Below, piece by piece: positions 25,259 to 33,218 of a DNA stretch of 64,000 bases. The translations under genes were made by a program, and so were the position numbers. Each line of letters opens with the position of its first letter. Positions within the stretch are counted from its first letter, which is position 1. Location of the stretch: NCBI RefSeq assembly GCF_035917335.1, contig NZ_CP109067.1, positions 5,145,001 to 5,209,000 on the forward strand. The letters are read 5' to 3'. The DNA is from Micromonospora sp. NBC_01813 (GTDB lineage Bacteria; Actinomycetota; Actinomycetes; Mycobacteriales; Micromonosporaceae). Below the pieces are notes generated by a model, which saw only the letters and a list, made by a program, of their open reading frames with translations, ran no database searches and was not told the origin of the DNA.

Positions 25259-25346
25259 GAATATGCTCCCAGATGTATCACCGGCCCGGGGCCGCCGTCG
25301 ACGCCCCCCTCCGGGCACCCTCCCCGCTGCGACGAAAGGGCCAGCC

Positions 25347-25904
25347 ATGCCAGGACCACCTGTCGGCACCGCACACCCGCAACGACCCGGGCCACCACAC
25401 CGGCTCCTGGTCGGCCTCGCGACGGCGCTGCTGGTCGCGACGGCCTCGGCCTGCACCGCAGACAGCTCGACGCAATCGGCCGACCCCGGCGACCAGCCGC
25501 CGGCCGGGGCGGCCAACGACCAGCCGGCCGGGTCGGCAAGCCAGCCGGCCGTCGACGCCTGCACGCTACTCACCGCCGACGAGGTCACCCCGATCATCGG
25601 TACGCACGACGGCGGCGGACCCGGTGCCGGGGTCGGCGAAAGCGTCTGCGTGTGGGAGAACCCCGACACCTACCACTCCGTGACAGTGAGCATCGGCGGC
25701 GCCGGCACGGCCGCGTCCGGCGAACTGCCCGCCGAATCGGCGTACGGCGAAACCGAACCCGGCCCGGACGGCATCCGGTTCGCCCCCGGCGGCATCGCCG
25801 AGTTCATCGTCGGCGACCGGGCCAGCGAGGTCCAGGTGGTCGCCCCCAACGCCGACCGTGCCGTCACAGTGGAGTTGATCGCCCTGGTCAGGAGTCGACT
25901 GTGA
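25347..25904 (+). CDS. DUF3558-like lipoprotein
   Basis: A 185-residue secreted lipoprotein. A basic proline-rich start leads into a hydrophobic signal helix and the lipobox VATASAC. A disordered Gln/Pro/Ala linker follows. The folded part begins with VDACTLLTADEVTPIIG and has a second cysteine in SVCVWEN about 32 residues later. This Cys-x-Leu-Leu plus CVW pattern is that of actinobacterial DUF3558-type lipoproteins and recurs at 25901-26476 and 38371-38946. It is the first gene of a set joined by a GTGA overlap. Its role is unknown. Confidence 0.78.
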   Translation: MPGPPVGTAHPQRPGPPHRLLVGLATALLVATASACTADSSTQSADPGDQPPAGAANDQPAGSASQPAVDACTLLTADEVTPIIGTHDGGGPGAGVGESVCVWENPDTYHSVTVSIGGAGTAASGELPAESAYGETEPGPDGIRFAPGGIAEFIVGDRASEVQVVAPNADRAVTVELIALVRSRL

Positions 25905-26476
25905 CCCGACGACCGACCCCCGGCCGCCACCGTCTGGCCCGGCTCACCCTGCTGTGCCTGCTGGCGCTCGCCGTGGCCGGGGCGGGCACCGGATGCGGCG
26001 GCGGCCCAGCACCGTCGTCGGGACTGCCGACCGGCCCACCGGGCGACAGCGGCCTGCTCAGCGAGGAGCAGCCGTCGACCGGGCAGACCAGCCCATCGGC
26101 CGCCGCAGCAGCGGTGATCAACCCCTGTGATCTGGTGAGTCAGCCGGAAGCGGAGCAGTTGGCCGGCACACCGCTCAACGAGGGCCGGCAGGTCAAGGCG
26201 ACCTGCACCTACAACTCACCGCCGTCCGGGCCGACCGCCCAGGTCGAGGTCTTCGTCGGACCCGGTGCCAAGAAGATCCTCGACATCAACCGTGAGCTCG
26301 GGCACGAGTTTCATGAGCTGCCCGGCGTCGGCGACGAGGCGTACGCCGAAGACAACAACGTGTACGTCAACAAGTCCGGCCAGTGGGTCTCGATCCGGCT
26401 GGTCCTGCTCAACGACCCGGCCGAGAACCGGCAGGCACTCGAAGACCTCGCCCGTGTCGTCGCCGACCGACTTTGA
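25901..26476 (+). CDS. DUF3558-like lipoprotein
   Basis: A 191-residue lipoprotein with signal helix and lipobox AGAGTGC, an S/P/G linker, then NPCDLVSQPEAEQLAG and KATCTYNSP, the same paired-cysteine pattern as its neighbour. The late segment VGDEAYAEDNNVYVNKSG is typical of the family. The GTG start (25901-25903) overlaps the previous stop, so the two lipoproteins are co-translated. The pair may form a surface complex; what it binds is unknown. Confidence 0.78.
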   Translation: MTRRPTPGRHRLARLTLLCLLALAVAGAGTGCGGGPAPSSGLPTGPPGDSGLLSEEQPSTGQTSPSAAAAAVINPCDLVSQPEAEQLAGTPLNEGRQVKATCTYNSPPSGPTAQVEVFVGPGAKKILDINRELGHEFHELPGVGDEAYAEDNNVYVNKSGQWVSIRLVLLNDPAENRQALEDLARVVADRL

Positions 26477-26521
26477 GCACCCCGCCGGCAGCAGCTCGAC
26501 TGTCCGCAGCACCTCGACCGT

Positions 26522-26557
26522 CCGCAATCCCGCCCGCAATCCCGCCCGCAATCTCGC
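26522..26557. repeat. Three 12-base tandem repeats
   Basis: The unit CCGCAATCCCGC occurs three times head to tail with one mismatch in the third copy. The repeats lie between the lipoprotein stop at 26476 and the start at 26574. Repeat number may vary between strains; no function is evident. Confidence 0.8.
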
Positions 26558-26573
26558 CCGGAAGGTGCCGGTC

Positions 26574-28001
26574 ATGGGGTCGCGCTTCACGAACTGCCGG
26601 CAGCTCGTAGGGTCGGCCATCGTCGTACTCCTCACCGTGACGGCCTGCGACGGCACGGGCCCGGCGGTCGGACCGCGACCCGGCGCGGGCCCGCCGGTCA
26701 GCGCCGAGGCAGAGCCGCGGTACGGCGCCGCACCGACACCGCACCCGGACGTCACCTACCAACCGGACGTGGTGATCGTCGGCGGTGGCGCGTACTCCGT
26801 CCGGTCGGTTGCCGCTGACACCTTCACCTGGCGTATCGATCCGGCGGCGGCCAATGCCGACCAGCTTGCCCCAGGCAAGGTCATGTTCCTCACCGGGCGG
26901 GCGGTGGGGCGGGTGGTCGACGTACGCCGCGACGGCGACGACCTGGCCGTCGCCATCGGCCCGGTCGACATCACCGAGGTGATCCGCGACGGCACCTTCA
27001 GCAGCGCGGAGCCGGTCCCGTTGGCGGCCGCGGTCGCGTACCCGGAGGCGGCCGCCAGCTGGTCGGAGACCACTGACGACGACAGCGGCACCACCGATGG
27101 TGGTGGTGGCGCGGCCGACGGTGCGTCTGGCGGTCTGCTCGTTCCCGCCGCCGCGAAGGCAGCCGCCGGGCTGTCGGCGAAGCCGATCTGCTGCGCCAGC
27201 GGGGTCGGCGCCGACTTCACCTACGCGTCGGACTCGGTGCGTCTGGTCGGCAAGGTCCTGCTGAAGATGAACACACCGAAAGCCAGTTTCCACCTGGAGA
27301 TTCAAGGCGCCCGGGTGACCCGGGCCGAGCTGCAGATCCAGGGTGCCGCCGCGCTGCGGGTCGAGATCAACGGCGCGACGTCGAACGGCCAGAACATCCA
27401 CCGGCGGATCCCCATCCCGGTCGACTTCAGCGTCCCGATCGGGAGCGTGTTGGGGGTGCCGTTCTCGGCGACCGTGACCCAGGTGATCGGGGTGAAGACC
27501 GCGTTCAGCGCCAAAAACGGCAACATCAAGGCCACCGGCGAGTGGTCGCTGAACCGATCGATCGGATTCGGCTACGCCAACGGCGCGTTCGGAGTGCACG
27601 CGCCCAGTTCCATCGGCGTCGACCAGAGCCTGATCAACTCGATCACCGGCATCTCGGTCGGCGTCAACGGCCTCATCCTCGACTATCACGCCAAGTTCCA
27701 GGTCGGGCTCGGCGCGCTCGGCTTCACCGCCGGCCTCTACTTCGAACTGACCGTCACCCTCGGGATGACGATCGGCTCTGCGGCAGGCGCTCCGATCGAG
27801 GTGTGCCGTAGCGCCCAGCTCGGCCTCTGGGCGTCCTACGGCGTCGGCTACACCATCCCCGCCGCGCTGGCGACAGTGATCAACACCTTCCTGCAGCTCT
27901 TCAACGCGAAGCCGATCCCGAAGCAGGGCGGCGTCGGTAACACCAAGAACCTCTACGACAAGTACGCCGTCCACCCCGACGTGCCGATCTGCCGAGCCTG
28001 A
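26574..28001 (+). CDS. Large secreted lipoprotein, unknown fold
   Basis: A 475-residue protein. The signal peptide ends in lipobox LLTVTAC (about residues 19-25). Residues 25-190 include a Pro/Ala linker, a small beta-rich region and an acidic Asp/Thr/Gly linker. From about 195 onward there is a long alternating hydrophobic/polar region that looks beta-rich and glycine-rich, ending in a short helical patch. Eight or so cysteines occur, including a CC pair near residue 206. GGAAGG precedes ATG 26574. It follows the two lipoproteins by 97 bases and may share their transcript. I do not recognise a family. Confidence 0.75.
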   Translation: MGSRFTNCRQLVGSAIVVLLTVTACDGTGPAVGPRPGAGPPVSAEAEPRYGAAPTPHPDVTYQPDVVIVGGGAYSVRSVAADTFTWRIDPAAANADQLAPGKVMFLTGRAVGRVVDVRRDGDDLAVAIGPVDITEVIRDGTFSSAEPVPLAAAVAYPEAAASWSETTDDDSGTTDGGGGAADGASGGLLVPAAAKAAAGLSAKPICCASGVGADFTYASDSVRLVGKVLLKMNTPKASFHLEIQGARVTRAELQIQGAAALRVEINGATSNGQNIHRRIPIPVDFSVPIGSVLGVPFSATVTQVIGVKTAFSAKNGNIKATGEWSLNRSIGFGYANGAFGVHAPSSIGVDQSLINSITGISVGVNGLILDYHAKFQVGLGALGFTAGLYFELTVTLGMTIGSAAGAPIEVCRSAQLGLWASYGVGYTIPAALATVINTFLQLFNAKPIPKQGGVGNTKNLYDKYAVHPDVPICRA

Positions 28002-28019
28002 CCGACACCGGTTCGGCTA

Positions 28020-28817
28020 CTACTCGCAGGCGACGCCGTCTCCGTCGCGGTCCAGGTCGTAGATGTCCGAGCCGACCACCCGCACCGGTCCCTGCACGTA
28101 CGCCGGCCCGTTGCCGCTGCCGCCCGCGCAGTCCACGTCGCTCGCGATCGGCACGCAGGCCCCGGTGTAGTTGGGGTCACACTGCTGGACCACCTTCGTG
28201 CCAACCAGGATCACCTTGGTCACCGGCTGCTTGGTGACCTGCTCGGACACGAGCCGCTTGCCGGTCTGCACGCCGTCGGTCAAGGTCACCTGGTAGGTGA
28301 GCTTCTTGACCCCGGCGACCCCGTTGGTCTGCACCTTCGTGCTGCCCTTCGCCAGGGTGGCGTCGTTGACCCGCTTCTCCTGGAACGGAATCTGCTGGGT
28401 CTCGGTGACCGTCTTCGTCTCCACCTTCGGCTGGCGTACCGCTGGCGGGGTCGGTGACGGTGCGGTCGGCGACAGTGCGGTCGGCGACGGGGTGGGGCTC
28501 GGCGTCGGTGACGGCGACGCTGACGGGGTAGGGCTCGGGGTGCCGGCGTCGTCCGGCGCGGTGGTGCCGGTCCGCGACGAGACGCTGCCATCGCCGGTAC
28601 GCCCGGTCGAGCCGGCTGCGTCGAGTGTTGCCGCCGTCGGTTCCGGCTCCGGGGCGAACGCGCCGATCGCCGCGAGCCCGCCGCAGCAGAACAGGACGGA
28701 CGTCAGCAGTACGCCGCCGAGGATGGCGGCGACCTTCTTCCCGGGGCTGAAGCCGGCACCGCCGGCCGCAGCGGTGGTCGGCGGCAGTTGGTTTGGGTGG
28801 TACGACGGATTGGTCAC
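28020..28817 (-). CDS. Membrane-anchored G5 and Excalibur domain protein
   Basis: A 265-residue protein. After a polar N-terminus a single membrane helix (about 27-53) leads to a long Ser/Thr/Pro linker made of SPTP-type repeats. A G5-like domain (about 130-205) begins with the typical VETKTVTETQQIPF and has VTLTDGVQTGKRLVSEQVT. The end is an Excalibur calcium-binding motif, DLDRDGDGVACE. Both domains are found in cell-wall-binding actinobacterial proteins such as resuscitation factors, so this is probably a surface protein that touches peptidoglycan. Its 3' end is 18 bases from the convergent lipoprotein stop. Confidence 0.88.
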   Translation of the reverse strand: MTNPSYHPNQLPPTTAAAGGAGFSPGKKVAAILGGVLLTSVLFCCGGLAAIGAFAPEPEPTAATLDAAGSTGRTGDGSVSSRTGTTAPDDAGTPSPTPSASPSPTPSPTPSPTALSPTAPSPTPPAVRQPKVETKTVTETQQIPFQEKRVNDATLAKGSTKVQTNGVAGVKKLTYQVTLTDGVQTGKRLVSEQVTKQPVTKVILVGTKVVQQCDPNYTGACVPIASDVDCAGGSGNGPAYVQGPVRVVGSDIYDLDRDGDGVACE

Positions 28818-29188
28818 CGGCGAAGTGTGCAGCCAGGAATCGATCTACAGCAGCGGTCAAAGGTGGACACCTGGCCGCAACCGGTCCATCCACGCTAGCT
28901 GATCATCCTATGCGGTCAGCCGATGCGGCTGGTCCAGCTCGGACAGACCGTCATGCCCGACTGGCTAAACTACCGGCATGGATGCCTCCGTCGTGTTCAG
29001 CTACCGGCGGCGAATGACCACGCCGCCGCCGGACTGACCTGCCCCGTTGCCGCGTCGAGTGGAGCCTGGTGTACGTAATCCGCCCGAGCCATAAGGTACT
29101 TCCGGCTCCACTCGTTGAACTCGACACTGGCCGCTCGGCCGAATCCAAGAACGTCCCTCGGCTTTGTCTATCTTGCTAGCCTGATCTG
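28818..29188. other. Intergenic stretch between divergent genes
   Basis: This 371-base region separates the G5 protein gene from the gene at 29189. Its left part shows nothing I can name. Its right part contains the decayed coding remnant at 28997-29167 and the promoter (TAGCCT at 29177-29182) of the next gene. Confidence 0.5.
28997..29167 (-). pseudogene. Remnant related to the 101-aa gene at 29965-30270
   Basis: On the minus strand the frame encodes TKPRDVLGFGRAASVEF directly after an in-frame stop, then drifts to a stop at 28997-28999. This matches residues 12-28 of the intact protein, which reads PKPGDVLLIGREASVQF, at the KP, DVL, GR, ASV and F positions. After this segment no similarity is visible, and no start codon exists upstream. 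It looks like a truncated duplicate. The similarity is short, so chance convergence in GC-rich DNA remains possible. Confidence 0.5.
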
Positions 29189-29983
29189 GTGCCGGCTATC
29201 GCGGATGCACCGTCGCCGCCTTCCGATCCGTCCGAGTCACGCCGCAAGATCAGTTGGACTGATCGCTTCATCCAGGCAGCAGCGGTCGCCGGATCGATAG
29301 CCGGGATCGCCACCTTTCTCACCGAACACCCCACAGCAGGACTGCGGCTGATCGCGGTCAGCCTGCTCGCCGGCGGCGTCGCCCTCACCTTCAGGTGGCG
29401 TACGGCGGGCGGCCTCAGCAAGGGATTCACCGGTGCCTTGGCGTTGGCGCTGCTCGGCGCGGGCGCATTCGGTTGGTCGTTGCGACCGGGCGGAGCATCG
29501 GACGCCAGCCCGCCGACCCCGACCCCGACCACGCTCAGTTCACCGCCCGCCACGACCCGGCCGACTCCTGGCCCGGCTCCCGAACCTGGCAGCACATCGG
29601 TGACGGTGCATCGGGCCGAGACCACTGTCCCCCTCTCCGCCAGGACGGAGATCGACCTCGACTCACTCGCCCCCGACTGGGACATCGCGGGCTATGACGA
29701 AACGGGCCGGGCCGATCTACGATTCAGCACCAGCAGCCTCGAAGCGATCAACGACGCCCAACTACGGGAGGCCACTGGCGACGGCCCGGAGCTCTGCCAG
29801 CAGGCGACGGCACAGTACCAACTGACGCTGGGCGAGAACCTGCCTGAGACCCGGTACACCTGCGCTATCACCAACGAGAATCGGTTCGCGTCCGTGCGGT
29901 TCAACCGCGAAGACGTTCAGCACGGATACACGGTCTTCAACCGGATCACCCTGACCATCACGGTCTACAACCGCCCCGCCTGA
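29189..29983 (+). CDS. Membrane protein with secreted C-terminal domain, unknown
   Basis: A 264-residue protein. Three hydrophobic helices occupy about residues 27-45, 51-68 and 79-97. A Pro/Thr/Ser linker (100-135) leads to a C-terminal globular part beginning ETTVPLSARTEIDLDSLAPDWD, probably outside the cell. The GTG start at 29189 has a TAGCCT box six bases before it and no Shine-Dalgarno, so a leaderless message is likely. The 3' end overlaps the convergent gene at 29965 by 19 bases. The external domain resembles other unnamed actinobacterial sensor-like domains, but I recognise no family. Confidence 0.68.
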   Translation: MPAIADAPSPPSDPSESRRKISWTDRFIQAAAVAGSIAGIATFLTEHPTAGLRLIAVSLLAGGVALTFRWRTAGGLSKGFTGALALALLGAGAFGWSLRPGGASDASPPTPTPTTLSSPPATTRPTPGPAPEPGSTSVTVHRAETTVPLSARTEIDLDSLAPDWDIAGYDETGRADLRFSTSSLEAINDAQLREATGDGPELCQQATAQYQLTLGENLPETRYTCAITNENRFASVRFNREDVQHGYTVFNRITLTITVYNRPA

Positions 29984-30270
29984 CCACGCTCCGACCAGCG
30001 GCGGGTCCCGTGCTGCGGATCGCGCCGTGCCAGTCGATAAAGTCCCCGGCGTTGCACGAATATCTCCCGCCGCTCGGCGGCGTCACCAAAATTGTCGATC
30101 ACATAGCCGGTCAACCAGACCCAATTCTCGTACGTCCACTTCCGGTCCACCGAGATGACCCGGAACCTGAATCCACGGTCACCGGCGAACTGGACGCTGG
30201 CCTCGCGGCCGATCAGCAGGACATCCCCCGGCTTCGGCTCAGGCGTTCCGAGCAGCCGATCAGCATCCAT
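29965..30270 (-). CDS. Small unknown protein (101 aa)
   Basis: A 101-residue soluble protein. The central part GDVLLIGREASVQFAGDRGF, followed by FRFRVISVDRKWTYENWVWLTG, alternates hydrophobic residues and looks like a small beta-barrel. The C-terminus is basic. The ATG (30268-30270) lies inside the end of the upstream 44-residue gene, an 11-base overlap. A decayed copy of its N-terminal part lies at 28997-29167. It is the last gene of a four-gene minus-strand operon. No family recognised. Confidence 0.65.
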   Translation of the reverse strand: MDADRLLGTPEPKPGDVLLIGREASVQFAGDRGFRFRVISVDRKWTYENWVWLTGYVIDNFGDAAERREIFVQRRGLYRLARRDPQHGTRRWSERGQAGRL

Positions 30271-30394
30271 GCCGGTTCGTCGGGTACGTCATCCGACCGC
30301 AGTCCGGACACCACCGTGACTTCACCTTGAACGACCACAGCCCGGCACAGAAACCAAGCAGCGCCGCCCCGAAAACCGCTCCGATATTGCACAT
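30260..30394 (-). CDS. 44-residue membrane zinc-ribbon miniprotein
   Basis: A 44-codon gene with GAGAGGA eight bases before ATG 30392-30394. Residues 4-22 form a hydrophobic helix (GAVFGAALLGFCAGLWSF). The rest is basic with RWCPDCGRMTYPTNRHGC, a CPxCG knuckle plus a late His and Cys that could complete one zinc site. Its stop overlaps the start of the 101-residue gene by 11 bases. The good ribosome binding site, the helix plus zinc-knuckle design and the coupling argue for a real gene. It may be a membrane tether or partner for its neighbour. Confidence 0.62.
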   Translation of the reverse strand: MCNIGAVFGAALLGFCAGLWSFKVKSRWCPDCGRMTYPTNRHGC

Positions 30395-30433
30395 CGATGG
30401 GTTCCTCTCAAGAAGGAAGACAATTCCAATCGG

Positions 30434-30667
30434 TCACGCGTCGTCGAGCGACACGGGCTCGCCGCCGTTGGCCTGCCATCGGGCCAGGATCTCGGCGAGG
30501 ATCCGGCGGGCACCGGCTTCACCGTGCTCGGCCTTCAAGTCCTCGAAGCTCCACCGCAGCGTGAGGACCACGTCGGCCGCTTCGTCGACTCCGCACTCCC
30601 GGGTCAAGCCGGCGTCGTCGGCACTCGGACCAGCCGACTCGCCCGCACCGTCGTCCGCCAAGATCAC
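30434..30667 (-). CDS. Small acidic protein, unknown
   Basis: A 77-residue acidic protein. The start at GTG 30665-30667 overlaps the previous stop (GTGA), which is why I reject a longer upstream frame. The first 40 residues are Asp/Ala/Gly-rich and likely flexible; the second half, VVLTLRWSFEDLKAEHGE followed by AGARRILAEILARWQ, is an amphipathic helical region. It sits 39 bases before the 44-residue gene. No family recognised. Confidence 0.58.
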   Translation of the reverse strand: MILADDGAGESAGPSADDAGLTRECGVDEAADVVLTLRWSFEDLKAEHGEAGARRILAEILARWQANGGEPVSLDDA

Positions 30668-30903
30668 AAACCGGCCGGTACGCGGTAGCCGAGCGTCTGC
30701 CCGTAGGTCATCAGCGGACGCAGCGTCGGAGTGAGCATCGTCGCCTGCGTTGACCAGTGGCGCCCACGGTTGCCATCCAGCCGCCGATGCCGGGCCGCCG
30801 ACCGTTCCCGGTTGAGCCGGGCCAGCCGCTTCGACGCCGCCGACCGCCCGTCCCGCAACTCCCGCCACCGCAACACCAGCTCACGAACCAACTCAACGAT
30901 CAC
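30664..30903 (-). CDS. Small basic helical protein, unknown
   Basis: A 79-residue protein. GTG 30901-30903 has GGAGAG four bases before it; an upstream TTG is less likely. The first half is a strongly charged helix (ELVRELVLRWRELRDGR, then SKRLARLNRERSAARHRR), resembling a coiled coil or nucleic-acid-binding helix. It is the first gene of a minus-strand operon with the genes at 30434, 30260 and 29965. A basic first protein and an acidic second protein, coupled by overlap, suggest a binding pair such as toxin/antitoxin or regulator/anti-regulator, but that is speculation. Confidence 0.6.
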   Translation of the reverse strand: MIVELVRELVLRWRELRDGRSAASKRLARLNRERSAARHRRLDGNRGRHWSTQATMLTPTLRPLMTYGQTLGYRVPAGL

Positions 30904-31083
30904 TGCTCTCTCCTGTTCAAGGTCGTTTTTCGTGTCACGCAATCGATCAAGCCCACGGCGTCACACCGCCGACGTGCCCACGAGGCACCGGCGGTCCTGC
31001 CTCATTAGCATCCCCTGCAACGTGCGCACCGTCAACCTTGCAACTGGCAAGGTTCACGGAGGCAAGGTGCATAGCTTGACCTT

Positions 31084-31278
31084 GTGAAGCTGGTCGCGCT
31101 GTCCGACGTCGCCGAGATGCTCGGCGGCGTATCGCGCACCCGCGCCACCGAAATCACCAACCGGTCGACCTTCCCGGCACCAGTCGCGCTCGTTGCCTCT
31201 GGCCGCATGCGGATCTGGGACCGCGACGACGTCGCCGAGTGGATCCGCACCCACCGCCCGACCCAGCAAGAAGACTGA
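31084..31278 (+). CDS. AlpA/MerR-like small HTH protein
   Basis: A 64-residue DNA-binding protein. LSDVAEMLGGVSRTRATEIT is a helix-turn-helix of the AlpA/excisionase (MerR-like) class, and MRIWDRDDVAEWIRTHRP is the standard wing. TAGCTT (31072-31077) ends six bases before the GTG, so the message is probably leaderless. AlpA-like proteins control excision in mobile elements, but free-standing chromosomal copies are common in actinobacteria. No integrase is near. It is divergent from the small-gene operon and may regulate it. Confidence 0.78.
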   Translation: MKLVALSDVAEMLGGVSRTRATEITNRSTFPAPVALVASGRMRIWDRDDVAEWIRTHRPTQQED

Positions 31279-31494
31279 CCGGCTTCACCAGGTCACGAAC
31301 CATCTTCGATCCTCATCGCTTCCCCGCTTGCCCGACCGAAGATTGCTCTGTCCTGACTAGATTTTCGCCCATCGACTACGCGCAGTGAACGCATCAGGCG
31401 TACGGCTTCTCGGATGGGTCGAACGGCAACTGGTACGCGACGTACGACTTCGCCCGCCTCCCACGGCGGCGCGGGCGCAACCCGGCAATGATGC

Positions 31495-32745
31495 TCAGGA
31501 ACCCGCGCCGAGCAGGTCGGCTAGCGCCGCTAGCTCCTGGCTGACCGGCCGACGCCGGCGAGTCAGGATCGTGGTGACGATGTCTCCGGCGTACCGCTGA
31601 TGCCGCAACCAGGTTGGCGACTTCGCTCGGAGCCCGGAGAGAATGCGCGTCGCTTCGACCAGGTCGCCGCGTTCAGCGTTGGCCCAGGCACGGTCGAGTT
31701 GGTGGCGATTGCGGTTGTCTGACGTGGCACGGCCACTTCCCGGCGGCACGCGCTCCGCCAGCGCGAGCGCCGTGACGGGATCGCCCGCCACGACCGACAT
31801 CTCGACCCGCTTCATCTCCACGGTCACCGCGCAGAAGGCACCCATAGTCACCGGCATGCGGAGAGCCACGTCGGCGGGTAGCTGCTCGCCGATCCGGGCC
31901 GCTGCCGCGCTCGCGGCGTCGAGCATTTCTCCGGCGTCGTCGGCGCGACCATCGCGGATGGCGGCGGCCGAACCGCGCAGCATGAGCCAGCCCCAGACCG
32001 CCAGCCGGGTCGGGTCCGCGCGGGAGAAGCGTGGTTCCACCGCATCCGCCGTGGCGACAGCCAACTGCTCTGCCTCGTCGAACCGCCCCTGCCGGAGCAA
32101 CATCCAGCACATCGTGGTGACAACTGACGCAGCGACCAGCTCGTTTCCGGACTCGTCCGCGACGTCGAGCGCCAGATTCAGCGCATGGTGGGCAAGATCG
32201 AAGCTCCGAAGCTGGATCAAGGTCGTCCCGGCAATCTGGTACGCCTGAGCAAGCTGCCCCGCGCTGGTAGTCCGCTGGTCGCCGGAACTCGCGTCGACAA
32301 GGCTGCGGGCTGCACCGATCAGCACCGGCAGCCGGGCCAAGGCGCTGGCGTAATCGTCGCCATGGTAGATCCGGTCGATCTCGGCAATCGACCTCTGCAG
32401 CCCATCCACTGTCGGCGGACTTACCGAGACATGACCGACAGTCATCCCGCTCAAGCCGCGTGCCGGAGTCAGCGCCCGCCGCAGCAGTCCAAGTGCGATC
32501 TTGTCGTCATCCGAGCCGGGCCCGGCGGCCAAGCCTGCGACAGCAGGGCCGACGAGTGCGGATGTTGGCACAGCAAGCGCGCTGGCGATTGCCCTCAAGG
32601 TCGACATCCGTGGTGATCCCGGCTTGTTCTGCTCAAGCTTCTGGATTGTCTCGACCGCAAGGCCGGCAGCCTCTGCCAACTGCTCCTGAGTGAGTCCTCT
32701 GAGTCGACGTAGCCGCCCTACGTTGTCGCCCACCGTCGAACTCAT
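31495..32745 (-). CDS. XRE regulator with TPR-like C-terminal domain
   Basis: A 416-residue regulator. The N-terminal XRE helix-turn-helix (about 5-60) reads VGRLRRLRGLTQEQLAEAAG. The long remainder is helical with repeating hydrophobic spacing like tetratricopeptide repeats, for example LAHHALNLALDVADESGNEL and GRFDEAEQLAVATADAV. This layout resembles actinobacterial regulators that bind peptides or small signals. GGGAGGC precedes ATG 32743-32745. It is divergent from the CutA-like gene. Confidence 0.83.
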   Translation of the reverse strand: MSSTVGDNVGRLRRLRGLTQEQLAEAAGLAVETIQKLEQNKPGSPRMSTLRAIASALAVPTSALVGPAVAGLAAGPGSDDDKIALGLLRRALTPARGLSGMTVGHVSVSPPTVDGLQRSIAEIDRIYHGDDYASALARLPVLIGAARSLVDASSGDQRTTSAGQLAQAYQIAGTTLIQLRSFDLAHHALNLALDVADESGNELVAASVVTTMCWMLLRQGRFDEAEQLAVATADAVEPRFSRADPTRLAVWGWLMLRGSAAAIRDGRADDAGEMLDAASAAAARIGEQLPADVALRMPVTMGAFCAVTVEMKRVEMSVVAGDPVTALALAERVPPGSGRATSDNRNRHQLDRAWANAERGDLVEATRILSGLRAKSPTWLRHQRYAGDIVTTILTRRRRPVSQELAALADLLGAGS

Positions 32746-32882
32746 CGAGTTGCCTCCCGAAACCGCGCCCGTCAGCAGGAGCCGGCTCCGCCGCCTCAAC
32801 CGCCGCTGACAACCGTACCGTTGAATGATGATCAACTGTCGCTCCAGAATTGGTGCGTCATGACGGGCGCTAACCTCAGACC

Positions 32883-33218
32883 ATGAGCGACTATTTGCAG
32901 GTGTCGACTGCTGCCGAGTCACGCGAGGCTGCGGTGGCCCTGGCCAGATCGGCAGTAGGTGCCCGCCTGGCCGGAAACGCGCAAGTGATCGGTCCTGTCA
33001 TCAGCGTCTTCTGGCATCTGGGCAACCAGGGTGAGGGCGAAGAGTGGCAGGTCCTACTCAACACGACGGCGAGCCGGTACCAAGCCCTGGAGCGGCATCT
33101 ACTCACGCACCATCCCTGGCAGAAGCCGCAGATCATCGCCACCGCTATCGTGGCAGGATCAGCGGCGTGTCTGGAGTGGATCAAAGCATCGACGGACGAC
33201 GCCGCGCCGGGCACGTGA
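32883..33218 (+). CDS. CutA1-like divalent-ion tolerance family protein
   Basis: A 111-residue protein whose pattern follows CutA1: AVGARLAGNAQVIGPVIS near the front, EEWQVLLNTTASRYQALERH in the middle and HPWQKPQIIATAIVAGSAACL-type ending split as HPWQKPQIIATAIV and CLEWI. CutA1 forms compact trimers; its link to copper tolerance is disputed. The canonical front cysteine is replaced by glycine or asparagine. TAACCT (32871-32876) ends six bases before the ATG, so it is probably leaderless. Confidence 0.75.
   Translation: MSDYLQVSTAAESREAAVALARSAVGARLAGNAQVIGPVISVFWHLGNQGEGEEWQVLLNTTASRYQALERHLLTHHPWQKPQIIATAIVAGSAACLEWIKASTDDAAPGT

Noticed and set aside
26409-27974. Minus-strand open frame of 521 codons opposite the large lipoprotein
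   Set aside because: The composition is Asp/Gly/Arg/Val-biased antisense; the plus strand gives a lipoprotein signal peptide and a ribosome binding site.
31084-31278. AlpA-like gene as proof of a prophage
   Set aside because: No integrase, replication or structural phage genes are present; chromosomal AlpA-like genes are common.
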